DNA from: Pseudocitrobacter vendiensis
GTDB lineage: Bacteria > Pseudomonadota > Gammaproteobacteria > Enterobacterales > Enterobacteriaceae
Direction: 5' to 3'
Assembly (NCBI RefSeq): GCF_943590815.1
Contig: NZ_CALSBS010000011.1
Span: 62,001-126,000 of the forward strand
Length of the DNA stretch: 64,000 nucleotides
Positions 8,301 to 17,219 of the stretch are shown in pieces; position 1 is the first letter of the stretch; every line of letters starts with the position of its first letter. The position numbers and the translations under genes are program-made. The notes beneath the pieces were generated by a model. It ran no database searches and was not told the origin of the DNA. It was given only the letters and a program-made list of their open reading frames with translations.

Positions 8301-9947
8301 TCACTCACCTTCAATCAACAGCGCTTCCAGCAAATCAAGGTCATGCAGCAATTTCTGCAATGTCTCGTTACTGATCTGCCGCGTCGCACGCAGGTGATAC
8401 AACTCCCCGCGCTCTGAACGCAGCGCCGCCAGGCGGAAACGACGTTCCAGTTGCTCTTCCAGCATGGACGTTTCGACGTCATTACGCCCATCGGCGCGGC
8501 GACGCAGGTTACCAATGACGCGGGAACTGACTTCCGTCAGCAACTGGTTATCAATGTTCTCCTGGGTATCTGCCGCCAGTCGCTCTTCCATCTTCTGAAT
8601 CGCGACAATCGCCACTTCCGCCGTTGCAGACCGGGCCAGACGCTCCTCTTTTTGCTGCTGTGGCAGGTCACGAACTTCAACGTGGCGCAGCAGAATTGGC
8701 AGCATAATCACGCCGACAAACAGTGAGAAGAGAATGACGCCCGCCGACAGGAACACCAGCTCATAACGTGCCGGGAAGACGTTGCCATCAGGCAGCAGCA
8801 GCGGGATGGAGAGCACACCGGCAAGGGTTATCGCCCCGCGCACGCCGGCGAAGGAGGCAATGGCCAGCTCGCGCGTTGACCAGCTCCCGAACTCCATCGG
8901 TTTTTTCTTCAGGAAGCGTTGGCTGAAGCGCTGCATCGTCCACAGCCAGCCAAAGCGCACCAGCATCAGCGCCGCATAAATCAGCAGAATATCGGTAAAC
9001 AGCATCCAGATTTCAACGTTCGGATCGGCTTCTGCAGCCACCAGCGAGGTCTCAAGAATGCCCGGTAATTGCAGGCCCAACAGCAGGAACACCATGCCGT
9101 TAAACACGAACTCCAGCATCGCCCAGGTGCTGTTGGCACGCAGACGCATTGCCAGCGGCGCGGTACGCATCACGCCAGAACGGGTGATGGTCATCCCCGC
9201 AGCCACCGCCGCCAGGATGCCGGATACGCCGACGTGTTCCGCAATCAGATAAGACGCGAACGGCAGCAGGAACAGCAGTACGATTTGCGTTGCCGGCTCA
9301 TCGCCGCCCCAACGGCTGAGGAAGCGCAGCGAGCGACCATATAGCCAGCTCACCACAAAACCGGCCAGGATGCCGCCAATCGCCACTTTCATAAATTCCA
9401 GCGTCGCGCCGCCAACGGTAAAGACCATCGTGCCCATGGCAACCGCCACGGCAAATTTTAGCGAGACCAGGCCCGAAGCGTCGTTCATTAACGCTTCGCC
9501 CTGCAAGATACCCATGATTTTCTTCGGAATGCGCCCTTCACCAACAATGCCGGAGAGCGCCACCGCATCGGTCGGCGACAGCACCGCCGCCAGCGCGAAC
9601 GCAGGCACCAGTGGGATCCCCGGCACCAGCCAGTAAATCAGGAAACCAATACCAACTACCGTTACCAGCACCAGCGCAAGGGCCAGGCCGAGGATTTCGC
9701 GCCCGTGTTCAAGGAACTCGCGGGTCGGCGTTTTCCAGCCATCGGCGAACAGCAGCGGCGGAATAAACAGAACGAGGAACAGCTCCGGGTCGAACTCCAC
9801 GTGAAGGCCGAAGGTCGGCCACGCCAGCAGCGCACCGATGGCGATCTGCATCAGCGGCAGTGGCACCTGAAATGGCAAGACACGGGTTACAACCCCGGAG
9901 AGCGAGACCACGAGGGTCATGATGAGTATGGTGAAGAATATTTCCAT
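8301..9947 (-). CDS. yjcE: Putative Na+/H+ antiporter YjcE (CPA1 family)
   Basis: 548 residues, matching E. coli YjcE throughout. About twelve membrane helices fill residues 1-420. The CPA1 core is visible: LSPTDAVALSGIVGEGRIP, LMNDASGLVSLKFA (the ND pair typical of electroneutral Na+/H+ exchangers) and FAGVRGAITLAGVLSIP. The last 120 residues are a cytoplasmic helical tail with charged heptad-like stretches. The predicted role is sodium/proton exchange at the inner membrane. It stands next to ghxP in E. coli; here the two are separated by the PTS/transketolase island. Confidence 0.95.
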   Translation of the reverse strand: MEIFFTILIMTLVVSLSGVVTRVLPFQVPLPLMQIAIGALLAWPTFGLHVEFDPELFLVLFIPPLLFADGWKTPTREFLEHGREILGLALALVLVTVVGIGFLIYWLVPGIPLVPAFALAAVLSPTDAVALSGIVGEGRIPKKIMGILQGEALMNDASGLVSLKFAVAVAMGTMVFTVGGATLEFMKVAIGGILAGFVVSWLYGRSLRFLSRWGGDEPATQIVLLFLLPFASYLIAEHVGVSGILAAVAAGMTITRSGVMRTAPLAMRLRANSTWAMLEFVFNGMVFLLLGLQLPGILETSLVAAEADPNVEIWMLFTDILLIYAALMLVRFGWLWTMQRFSQRFLKKKPMEFGSWSTRELAIASFAGVRGAITLAGVLSIPLLLPDGNVFPARYELVFLSAGVILFSLFVGVIMLPILLRHVEVRDLPQQQKEERLARSATAEVAIVAIQKMEERLAADTQENIDNQLLTEVSSRVIGNLRRRADGRNDVETSMLEEQLERRFRLAALRSERGELYHLRATRQISNETLQKLLHDLDLLEALLIEGE

Positions 9948-10097
9948 GCGATCCCTGTTTGCAGCGTTGTCTTATTATGTGGAACGTAAAATATGAAGCG
10001 TCATGCCTCTGTATCATACGCATACCAGAGTAACGCAAAAGGAAACGAGACGATCCTTAAAATGAAAAATCGACCGGTAAAAAAATGCGAAAAATCA

Positions 10098-11117
10098 TTA
10101 ACAGCTGTCGCGCTGGCACAACCTTGAGGTAATCGTAGCTTTCGGGCTCCAGTCGTTGTCGCTCAGTCGCGCGAGTAACGCTTTTCCGGCATCCGCGCCA
10201 ATTTTTCGATGCGGCACAGCCATGGTGGTGAGGGGTGGCTGACACACCCGGCTCACATCGCTGTCGCCAAATCCAACAACCGCGAGATCTTCCGGCACTT
10301 TAATACGCCGACGCTGACACTCATACAGCACACCGCAGGCCAGCTCATCCGATTCACACACCAGCGCGTCCAGTTCCGGCCAGGCCAGCAGAAATTCCGG
10401 AAGCTGCGCTGCACCGGTGGAAAACGTGGGCGACGACGCCGCGTTAATGACGCGATCCGGGGAACGGTGATGACGCAACATCGCCTTGTACCAGCCCTGC
10501 AGGTGCTGTTGAAACACCCATTTCTCCTGATTGGCGCAGAGTAAGCCTATATTTTGATAGCCTCGCGTAATCAGCATCTCGGTCAGTTCAAACATCGCAG
10601 CAGCATGGTCAATGCCAATATTCATATCAATAGGATCGGCACGCACCGCGCCAATCTCCATCACCGGAATCGACGCATTTTGCAGCCAGTTGCGCACGTT
10701 TTCACTGTGTTCGACGCTCAGCAGTACCGCCGCCGCGATATTGGAAGCCAGCAGGGTTTCCAGCAGTTTTTCTTCCTGCTCCGGCTGATGCTGAGACTCC
10801 GCCAGCATGATTTGATAGCCCGCCGGTTGCAGCACCTGTTGTAAACCCGCAAACATTTCTGAGCAGCCGAATTCGCTAAGATGCGGCACGACCATCGCGA
10901 TCGTCCACGATGAGGCGGAAGCCAACGCGCTGGCCGCCAGATTCGGCACATAGCCAAGCTCCTGAACAGCGGCTTCAATTTTCTCGCGTAACTTATCCGA
11001 TACCGCCTCGGGCGTTCGCAGGGCCCGGGATACGGTCATTGTACCAACCCCTGCCAGCTGGGCGACGTCGGCCAGCGTAACCTTTCCCGTACTGCGTCGT
11101 TTTCGGGTTATCGACAT
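10098..11117 (-). CDS. LacI-family transcriptional regulator of the divergent PTS/transketolase operon
   Basis: 339 residues. The N-terminal LacI helix-turn-helix (VTLADVAQLAGVGTMTVSRALRTPEAVS, residues 13-40) is followed by the hinge and a periplasmic-binding-protein-like ligand domain with ELDALVCESDELACGVLYEC. The domain order and the LRTPEAVS hinge region resemble GntR/IdnR. It is divergent from the PTS genes with two identical palindromic operators in between, so it is most simply an inducer-released repressor of that operon and perhaps of itself. The inducer is unknown. Confidence 0.93.
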   Translation of the reverse strand: MSITRKRRSTGKVTLADVAQLAGVGTMTVSRALRTPEAVSDKLREKIEAAVQELGYVPNLAASALASASSWTIAMVVPHLSEFGCSEMFAGLQQVLQPAGYQIMLAESQHQPEQEEKLLETLLASNIAAAVLLSVEHSENVRNWLQNASIPVMEIGAVRADPIDMNIGIDHAAAMFELTEMLITRGYQNIGLLCANQEKWVFQQHLQGWYKAMLRHHRSPDRVINAASSPTFSTGAAQLPEFLLAWPELDALVCESDELACGVLYECQRRRIKVPEDLAVVGFGDSDVSRVCQPPLTTMAVPHRKIGADAGKALLARLSDNDWSPKATITSRLCQRDSC

Positions 11118-11233
11118 TTGAATTCCTGAGTAAACGCTATGTTATTAGAGAGTTAGCGATCATTTTTTCTTCACATGTTGGGCAGTATACGCCGGAAATC
11201 CACAATTTTGCTGTGAATTGATGCGCCCCGATT

Positions 11234-11298
11234 TGATAGCGCTATCACAATTTCCAATGATACATTTTGATAGCGCTATCTTTGTGACAACCATCACG
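11234..11298 (+). promoter_or_regulatory. Twin LacI-type operators and a CRP-like site controlling the PTS island
   Basis: The 12-bp perfect palindrome GATAGCGCTATC occurs twice, at 11235-11246 and 11269-11280. The centres are 34 bp apart, about three helical turns, which would suit two repressor dimers on one DNA face. Immediately after is TGTGA-CAACCA-TCACG at 11283-11298, one base off the CRP consensus half-sites. All lie between the LacI gene and the EIIA gene, as expected for substrate induction plus catabolite control. Confidence 0.75.
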
Positions 11299-11362
11299 GT
11301 TACCAACTTCGCCGTTGAATAAAGTTTGCTCATTCCACACATCCCGTTGCAGGAGAATCCAT

Positions 11363-11806
11363 GTGCTGAACCAATGGCTGAACGACACCACCATTGCACT
11401 AAAAGATGAGGTTGAAAGCTGGCCTCAGGCGCTGGAGATTTGTGCTCAGCCGCTGCTTAAGTCAGGGATTATCGAGCCCGGTTACGTGACGGCGATAATC
11501 CAGCAGCATCAAAAGTTAAGCCCCTATTACGTCCTGGCGCCCGGTCTGGCAATGCCGCACGCCCGCCCCGAAGAAGGTGCTCACGCAATAGGATTGTCAT
11601 TGCTGAAATTACAGCGCGGTGTGGCGTTCGGGGCCGATGAATTTGATCCGGTAGATGTGATTATCATGCTCGCGGCCCCCGATAAGCACAGCCATATTGA
11701 AATGATTTCTGCGCTTGCCGAGCTTTTTTCCAGCGAAGACGATCTCGCATTGCTGCATCAGGCGAAAACATTAGAGGAGATTACAACCATTATTTCCCGT
11801 TTCTGA
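11363..11806 (+). CDS. PTS EIIA component, mannitol/fructose-ascorbate type
   Basis: 147 residues from a GTG at 11363, chosen because AGGAG lies 7 nt upstream and the overlapping ATG at 11361 is out of frame. This is a PTS EIIA-2 domain with the active-site histidine at residue 66 in GLAMPHARPEEGAHA. It would accept phosphate from HPr and pass it to the EIIB encoded next. It is closest in type to UlaC/SgaA of the ascorbate system. First gene of the EIIA-EIIB-EIIC-transketolase operon. Confidence 0.92.
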   Translation: MLNQWLNDTTIALKDEVESWPQALEICAQPLLKSGIIEPGYVTAIIQQHQKLSPYYVLAPGLAMPHARPEEGAHAIGLSLLKLQRGVAFGADEFDPVDVIIMLAAPDKHSHIEMISALAELFSSEDDLALLHQAKTLEEITTIISRF

Positions 11807-11888
11807 TTTTATTTTTTCTCCGTTTTACATGCTCACGATCTCTCCTGACATCGTGCGCCCGTACTCTACTCAAAATAAGGTAACAACC

Positions 11889-12161
11889 ATGAAAATAATG
11901 GCAATTTGTGGCTCCGGTTTGGGCAGTAGTTTTATGGTGGAAATGAATATCAAAAAAGTACTGAAGAAATTAAATATTGAGGCGGAAGTCGAGCATTCAG
12001 ATTTATCTTCGGCAACACCCGGCGCTGCCGATCTCTTTGTGATGGCGAAAGATATTGCCAGTAGCGCCAGTGTTCCGGAAAGTCAGCTCGTCGTCATTAA
12101 CAATATTATCGATATTAATGAATTAGAAACTAAGCTCAGCGCTTATTTCTCGGCACAATAA
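11889..12161 (+). CDS. PTS EIIB component, ascorbate (UlaB/SgaB) type
   Basis: 90 residues. The phospho-cysteine is C7 in the P-loop-like MAICGSGLGSSFM at the N-terminus, typical of stand-alone UlaB-type EIIB. Cytoplasmic; it carries phosphate from EIIA to the sugar during uptake through the EIIC encoded 22 bp downstream. The ATG at 11889 follows AAGGTAACAACC. Confidence 0.92.
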   Translation: MKIMAICGSGLGSSFMVEMNIKKVLKKLNIEAEVEHSDLSSATPGAADLFVMAKDIASSASVPESQLVVINNIIDINELETKLSAYFSAQ

Positions 12162-12183
12162 TCCTGATTAAAGCGAGGCGGAT

Positions 12184-13566
12184 ATGTTTATCCTTGAAAC
12201 GCTAAATTTTGTTGTCGATATTCTTAAAGTCCCTTCCGTTCTGGTCGGGTTAATTGCCTTAATTGGCCTCGTGGCACAGAAAAAATCATTTTCTGATGTA
12301 GTAAAAGGTACCATCAAAACCATTCTCGGCTTCATTGTGCTGGGCGGCGGCGCATCCGTTCTGGTGGGTTCACTGAATCCACTCGGCGGTATGTTCGAGC
12401 ACGCGTTCAACATTCAGGGCATCATTCCTAATAACGAAGCAATCGTCTCTATTGCGCTGGAAAAATATGGCGCATCAACGGCGCTCATCATGGCCTTCGG
12501 CATGGTAGCCAATATCATCGTCGCCCGCTTTACGCGTCTGAAGTACATCTTCCTGACCGGGCACCATACGTTCTATATGGCGTGCATGATCGGCGTTATT
12601 CTGACAGTGGCAGGCTTCGACGGCATTGGTCTGGTGTTTACCGGGTCGCTGATTCTTGGTCTGGTGATGGCCTTCTTCCCGGCGCTGGCGCAACGCTATA
12701 TGAAGCGCATTACCGGTACTGACGATATCGCGTTTGGTCACTTCGGCACGCTGGGTTATGTGCTTTCTGGCTGGATTGGCAGCGTGTGCGGAAAGGGTTC
12801 CCGCTCTACTGAAGAGATGAACCTGCCGAAAAATCTGAGCTTCCTGCGCGACAGTTCGATCTCGATTTCGCTCACCATGATCATCATTTACATGATTCTG
12901 GCCGTCAGTGCCGGACGCGAATATGTTGAAACCCAGCTCAGCGGCGGACAAAACTACCTGGTTTACTCCATCATTCAGGCCATCACCTTTGCAGCGGGCG
13001 TGTTCATCATCCTACAGGGTGTACGCTTAATCCTCGCAGAAATCGTGCCGGCCTTTACCGGCTTCTCAGAAAAACTGGTGCCTAATGCCCGCCCGGCGCT
13101 GGATTGCCCGGTCGTCTATCCCTATGCGCCTAACGCGGTTTTAATTGGTTTCCTGTTCAGCTTCCTCGGCGGGTTGGTTGGTTTGTTCCTGCTCGGGCAG
13201 TTCAAACTGGTATTGATTCTGCCTGGCGTTGTACCGCACTTCTTCACCGGTGCCACCGCAGGCGTGTTTGGTAACGCCACCGGAGGCCGACGCGGCGCAA
13301 TGATCGGCGCATTTGCCAACGGCTTGTTGATCACCTTCCTTCCTGTATTGCTGTTGCCAGTGCTTGGCGCGATTGGCTTCGCGAATACCACCTTCTCCGA
13401 CGCGGATTTCGGCGTCGTCGGCATCATCATGGGTAACCTGGCGCGCTACCTCTCACCGTTGGCGATTACCGGCCTGGTCGTGGCGCTGTTCGCGCTACTG
13501 GTGGTCTACAACATCGTAAAAAGTAAACCCAACGCGCAGCAGCAAGACACAGGAGCAAAATCATAA
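12184..13566 (+). CDS. PTS EIIC permease, ascorbate (UlaA/SgaT) family
   Basis: 460 residues, about eleven membrane helices. Conserved UlaA-type stretches are seen: LKVPSVLVGLIALIGLVAQKK, TGHHTFYMACMIG, DDIAFGHFGTLGYVLSGWIG and GATAGVFGNATGGRRGA. It moves a sugar or sugar acid across the inner membrane with phosphorylation. The substrate cannot be read from the sequence; being UlaA-like does not make it an ascorbate carrier, and no ulaD/E/F-type genes are present. Its stop overlaps the transketolase start (TAATG). Confidence 0.92.
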   Translation: MFILETLNFVVDILKVPSVLVGLIALIGLVAQKKSFSDVVKGTIKTILGFIVLGGGASVLVGSLNPLGGMFEHAFNIQGIIPNNEAIVSIALEKYGASTALIMAFGMVANIIVARFTRLKYIFLTGHHTFYMACMIGVILTVAGFDGIGLVFTGSLILGLVMAFFPALAQRYMKRITGTDDIAFGHFGTLGYVLSGWIGSVCGKGSRSTEEMNLPKNLSFLRDSSISISLTMIIIYMILAVSAGREYVETQLSGGQNYLVYSIIQAITFAAGVFIILQGVRLILAEIVPAFTGFSEKLVPNARPALDCPVVYPYAPNAVLIGFLFSFLGGLVGLFLLGQFKLVLILPGVVPHFFTGATAGVFGNATGGRRGAMIGAFANGLLITFLPVLLLPVLGAIGFANTTFSDADFGVVGIIMGNLARYLSPLAITGLVVALFALLVVYNIVKSKPNAQQQDTGAKS

Positions 13567-14393
13567 TGCATGATGAACTGAAAAGACTGGCGCGCGATAT
13601 TCGCGTTGCCACGCTGAAATCATTAACCCAGCTGGGTTTTGGCCACTATGGCGGCAGCATGTCGGTGGTCGAGACGCTGGCGGTGCTGTATGGCGATGTG
13701 ATGCGCATCGACCCCGCCGACCCGGACTGGCCGCAGCGCGACTATTTTGTCCTGTCGAAAGGTCATGCGGGCCCTGCGCTGTACAGCACGCTGGCAATCA
13801 AAGGCTATTTCCCGATGGAGGAGTTGGCCACCCTTAACCAGAACGGCACGCGCCTGCCAAGTCACCCGGACCGGCTCAAAACGCGCGGCGTGGATGCCAC
13901 TACAGGCTCGCTCGGCCAGGGGATATCTATCGCGGCGGGCATGGCGCTGTCGCATAAACTCGCCAGCCGTCCTAATCGCGTATTTTGCATTGTCGGCGAC
14001 GGTGAGCTGAACGAAGGTCAATGCTGGGAAGCGTTCCAGTTTATCGCCCACCACAAACTGAACAACCTGCTGGTATTTATCGACTGGAACAAGCAGCAAC
14101 TGGATGGTGAACTGGACGACATTATCGCCCCCTTCGATCTTGCGGAAAAATTCCACGCTTTCGGTTTCGATGTACAAACGGTAAAAGGCGACGATATTGC
14201 AGCGATTCAGGCCGTCACCCGCCCGGTACGCAGCGGCGATGATCGTCCCCGCATCGTGATCCTGGATAGTGTGAAAGGGCAAGGTGTGCCTTATCTGGAA
14301 AGTCTGAGCAATACCCACCATCTGCGCCTGAATGATGAGATGCGAGAGGCGCTGAATGAATCTATTCGCCAACTGGAGGCCGCGTATGATTAA
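13566..14393 (+). CDS. Transketolase, N-terminal (thiamine-diphosphate binding) subunit
   Basis: 275 residues, equal to the first domain of a normal 660-residue transketolase. SKGHAGPALY at 64-73, GSLGQGIS at 114-121 and the ThDP/Mg motif GDGELNEGQ starting at 144 with the following N-rich strand are all present. Split transketolases work as complexes of N and C subunits and move two-carbon units between ketose and aldose phosphates. It is coupled to the EIIC gene and overlaps the C-subunit gene by 8 bp, so the PTS product probably feeds this enzyme. Confidence 0.93.
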   Translation: MHDELKRLARDIRVATLKSLTQLGFGHYGGSMSVVETLAVLYGDVMRIDPADPDWPQRDYFVLSKGHAGPALYSTLAIKGYFPMEELATLNQNGTRLPSHPDRLKTRGVDATTGSLGQGISIAAGMALSHKLASRPNRVFCIVGDGELNEGQCWEAFQFIAHHKLNNLLVFIDWNKQQLDGELDDIIAPFDLAEKFHAFGFDVQTVKGDDIAAIQAVTRPVRSGDDRPRIVILDSVKGQGVPYLESLSNTHHLRLNDEMREALNESIRQLEAAYD

Positions 14394-15339
14394 GGTTGCA
14401 CCTGCGGGAGAAAAAGACGCCGTTGAAATGCGTAAGGTCTACGCCGGATTCATCGCAGAACAGGTCAAGGCAGGCAGCGAGATTATTGCACTGGAAGCAG
14501 ACCTGATGAGTTCGATGGCGATGGATAGCGTACAGCGCGAATTTCCCCAACACGTCATCAACTGCGGGATCATGGAGGCCAACGTGATTGGCACTGCCGC
14601 AGGGCTGGCGCTGACCGGGCGAAAACCCTTTGTCCACACGTTTACTGCATTCGCCAGTCGCCGCTGCTTTGACCAGTTATTTATGTCGCTGGATTATCAG
14701 CGCAATAACGTCAAAGTGATCGCCTCTGATGCGGGCGCCACTGCCTGTCACAACGGCGGCACGCATATGTCGTTTGAAGATATGGGCATTGTGCGCGGCC
14801 TGGCGCACTCCGTGGTGCTGGAAGTCACCGATGCAGCAATGTTTAAAGATATTCTGCGCCAACTCGCTACCCTGGAAGGTTTCTACTGGGTACGTACCAT
14901 CCGTAAACAGGCACCCACGGTTTATCAGGAGGGCTCGACATTCACCATTGGTAAAGGAAACGTTCTGCGCGACGGCAATGACATCACGCTAATCGCCAAC
15001 GGTATTATGGTGGCGAAAGCGCTCGAAGCGGCGGAAAAGCTTTCTGCTGAAGGAGTGAGTGCCGCCGTTATCGATATGTTTACGCTCAAGCCTATCGACC
15101 GAATGCTGGTGAAGAACTATGCCGAGAAAACAGGGCGAATTGTCACCTGCGAAAACCACAGCATTCATAACGGGCTGGGCTCGGCGGTGGCGGAAGTTTT
15201 GGTGGAAACCTGCCCGGTCCCGATGCGCCGTGTGGGCGTGAAAGAGCGCTATGGCCAGGTAGGAACGCAGGATTTTCTGGAGCAGGAGTATGGGCTCACA
15301 CGCGATGATATTGTCGCGGCGGCAAGGGAATTGCTGTAG
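14386..15339 (+). CDS. Transketolase, C-terminal (pyrimidine-binding) subunit
   Basis: 317 residues from the ATG at 14386, inside the end of the N-subunit gene. It carries the pyrimidine-binding domain with the catalytic glutamate E64 in NCGIMEANVIGTAAG, then GATACHNGGTHMSFED and the C-terminal domain (GIMVAKALEAAEKL, ENHSIHNGLGSAVAEVL). This completes the split enzyme. Pairs like this are also the general fold of 1-deoxyxylulose-phosphate synthase and E1 dehydrogenases, but GSLGQGIS and GDGELNEGQ in the partner favour transketolase. Confidence 0.92.
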   Translation: MIKVAPAGEKDAVEMRKVYAGFIAEQVKAGSEIIALEADLMSSMAMDSVQREFPQHVINCGIMEANVIGTAAGLALTGRKPFVHTFTAFASRRCFDQLFMSLDYQRNNVKVIASDAGATACHNGGTHMSFEDMGIVRGLAHSVVLEVTDAAMFKDILRQLATLEGFYWVRTIRKQAPTVYQEGSTFTIGKGNVLRDGNDITLIANGIMVAKALEAAEKLSAEGVSAAVIDMFTLKPIDRMLVKNYAEKTGRIVTCENHSIHNGLGSAVAEVLVETCPVPMRRVGVKERYGQVGTQDFLEQEYGLTRDDIVAAARELL

Positions 15340-15345
15340 TAAAGG

Positions 15346-15374
15346 TGTAAAAAAAGCGGCCGTGAGGCCGCTTT
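15346..15374. terminator. Bidirectional Rho-independent terminator
   Basis: GCGGCC-GTGA-GGCCGC hairpin with seven As before it and TTT after it. The T-run is best on the minus strand (end of ghxP), but the hairpin is also placed to stop the plus-strand PTS/transketolase transcript. Confidence 0.8.
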
Positions 15375-15454
15375 AGAGGAACTGTAGGGCGCACGCTGTA
15401 AATAGCCTGATAGCGCTGTGCCCATCAGACCTACAAAGCCCGCAGTAATACGAA

Positions 15455-16804
15455 TTAAATCGCCCAACCGCCCGCATAAAACGCCACCAGCGCTACCGCA
15501 ATCACGATAGTGCCGATATTCAGCTTACGCCACTCACCAGACACCACGCGGCCAATCACCAGCGTGGCGAAACCGATCATAATGCCGGTCACAATGTTGC
15601 AGGTCAGCACGATAAATACAGCGGTAATCAGGCCAGACATCGCATCAACAAAGTCGTTGAAGTCAATACGTGCCACGTTGCTCAGCATCAGCAGGCCAAC
15701 GTACATCAGCGCCGGAGCGGTGGCGTAGGCCGGAACCAGATAAGAGAGCGGAGAGAGGAACAGAATCAACAGGAACAGGATGCCGACGGTGATCGCCGTT
15801 AAGCCCGTCTTGCCGCCCGCCGCCGTACCGGCTGCAGATTCGATGTACACTGCCGCTGGCGCTGCGCCAACAAACGCGGAGAACACGCTGCTCAGGGAGT
15901 CAGTGGTCAGCGCTTTGCCGCCGTTGATAATCTGCCCGTCTTTGTCCAGCAGGTTAGCCTGACCGGCGACGGCGCGAATAGTGCCAGTGGCATCGAACAC
16001 CGCCGTCATCACCAGCGCCAGTACGCTAGGCAGCACGATCGGGTTCAGTGCGCCCATGATATCCAGGCTGCCAATCAGGGAGTTACCGTTGTCATCGCTC
16101 AGAGAAGGCATGGCGAAGAAACCGGAGAAGTGTACATTCGGGTCAAAAATCAGGCCGACAATCGACACCCCGATAATGGTCAGCAGAATGCCGCCCGGCA
16201 CTTTCAGTTTTTCGAGTCCGATAATCATAGCCAGACCGACCAGCGACATAATTACCGGGAAGCTGGCAAAGTGACCCAGCGCAACCGGCAGACCATCCAG
16301 CGGGTTCTTGATCACCAGGCCAACGCCGTTTGCCGCAATCAGCAGCAGGAACAGGCCGATACCGATACCGGTGCCGTGCGCGATACCCTGCGGCAAATTG
16401 CGCAAAATCCAGCTACGGATGCCCGTCGCAGAAATAATGGTAAACAGAACACCCATCAGGAACACCGCGCCCAGCGCGACCGGAATGCTGATTTGTTGGC
16501 CCAGCACCAGGCTGAACGCAGTAAACGCGGTCAGCGAGATAGCACAGCCAATGGCCAGCGGCAGGTTAGCCCACAGACCCATCACGATGGAGCCGACGCC
16601 TGCCACCAGACAGGTAGCCACGAAGACTGCCGCAGGCGGGAAGCCTGCTTTGCCCAACATCCCCGGCACGACGATAACGGAATAGACCATCGCCAGGAAG
16701 GTGGTAAGACCGGCGACAATCTCCTGACGAACGGAGCTACCACGAGCAGAAATTTTAAACCAGGCGTCGAGTGAACCGCCGGTACGCACTGAAGGCGTAG
16801 ACAT
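15455..16804 (-). CDS. ghxP: Guanine/hypoxanthine permease GhxP
   Basis: 449 residues when started at the ATG at 16804 ([16 protein letters not shown]), the same length as E. coli GhxP/YjcD. It is an AzgA-like NCS2 member with about thirteen membrane segments; characteristic stretches are [40 protein letters not shown] and [21 protein letters not shown]. It imports guanine and hypoxanthine with protons. Candidate PurR boxes upstream suggest purine repression. Confidence 0.96.
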   Translation of the reverse strand: MSTPSVRTGGSLDAWFKISARGSSVRQEIVAGLTTFLAMVYSVIVVPGMLGKAGFPPAAVFVATCLVAGVGSIVMGLWANLPLAIGCAISLTAFTAFSLVLGQQISIPVALGAVFLMGVLFTIISATGIRSWILRNLPQGIAHGTGIGIGLFLLLIAANGVGLVIKNPLDGLPVALGHFASFPVIMSLVGLAMIIGLEKLKVPGGILLTIIGVSIVGLIFDPNVHFSGFFAMPSLSDDNGNSLIGSLDIMGALNPIVLPSVLALVMTAVFDATGTIRAVAGQANLLDKDGQIINGGKALTTDSLSSVFSAFVGAAPAAVYIESAAGTAAGGKTGLTAITVGILFLLILFLSPLSYLVPAYATAPALMYVGLLMLSNVARIDFNDFVDAMSGLITAVFIVLTCNIVTGIMIGFATLVIGRVVSGEWRKLNIGTIVIAVALVAFYAGGWAI

Positions 16805-16919
16805 AGAAAACATCCCCTGAAAATTTTTATCATTCGTTCGCATACGTGGTGGAGCATCCACTGACAGTTAAACGTCATCTCCTTGTGCTTAAACCTCGCG
16901 GCAAAGGGGAGCCGCAAAA

Positions 16920-17179
16920 AAGCAAACGTTTAACTCCGCGCATACAATACGGTTGAGCGTTACCTGCCACCCTGCACATGCAGAATGGGTATTTTCTGGA
17001 CGACAGCGGCAAATTGACTAAGCATAAAACGTCAAAAATGCCAGCAGAAGGCGTCAGAATTTTAAGGCAAACGATTATCTGGTTTTTATGGCACCATTTT
17101 CAACTGATGTTTACGCCATTTCGCTAAAATTCGCTTATGACGATGAAGAAATCGCCAACCCATGCGCAAACGTTATCGT
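16920..17179. promoter_or_regulatory. ghxP upstream region with candidate PurR boxes
   Basis: The 415-bp gap between ghxP and the GST gene (16805-17219) has no ORF of note but three sites with the PurR core GCAAACG. At 17164-17179, GCGCAAACGTTATCGT matches the consensus ACGCAAACGTTTTCGT at 14 of 16 bases. At 16920-16935, AAGCAAACGTTTAACT keeps the CAAACGTTT core. At 17065-17080 is a weaker AGGCAAACGATTATCT. ghxP is in the PurR regulon in E. coli, so these are plausible operators. Confidence 0.65.
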
Positions 17180-17219
17180 TCATGCGCAATCTAACAACAT
17201 TTTTGTTGCAACTCTGGCG

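Noticed and set aside
12184-13566. Calling the EIIC gene ulaA and the island an ascorbate pathway
   Set aside because: The ulaD, ulaE, ulaF and ulaG-type enzymes needed for ascorbate use are not in the cluster; only the PTS family is shared.
13623-14372. 249-codon minus-strand frame inside the transketolase N-subunit gene
   Set aside because: It is an antisense shadow of a well-supported gene with GC-rich third positions; its product resembles nothing.
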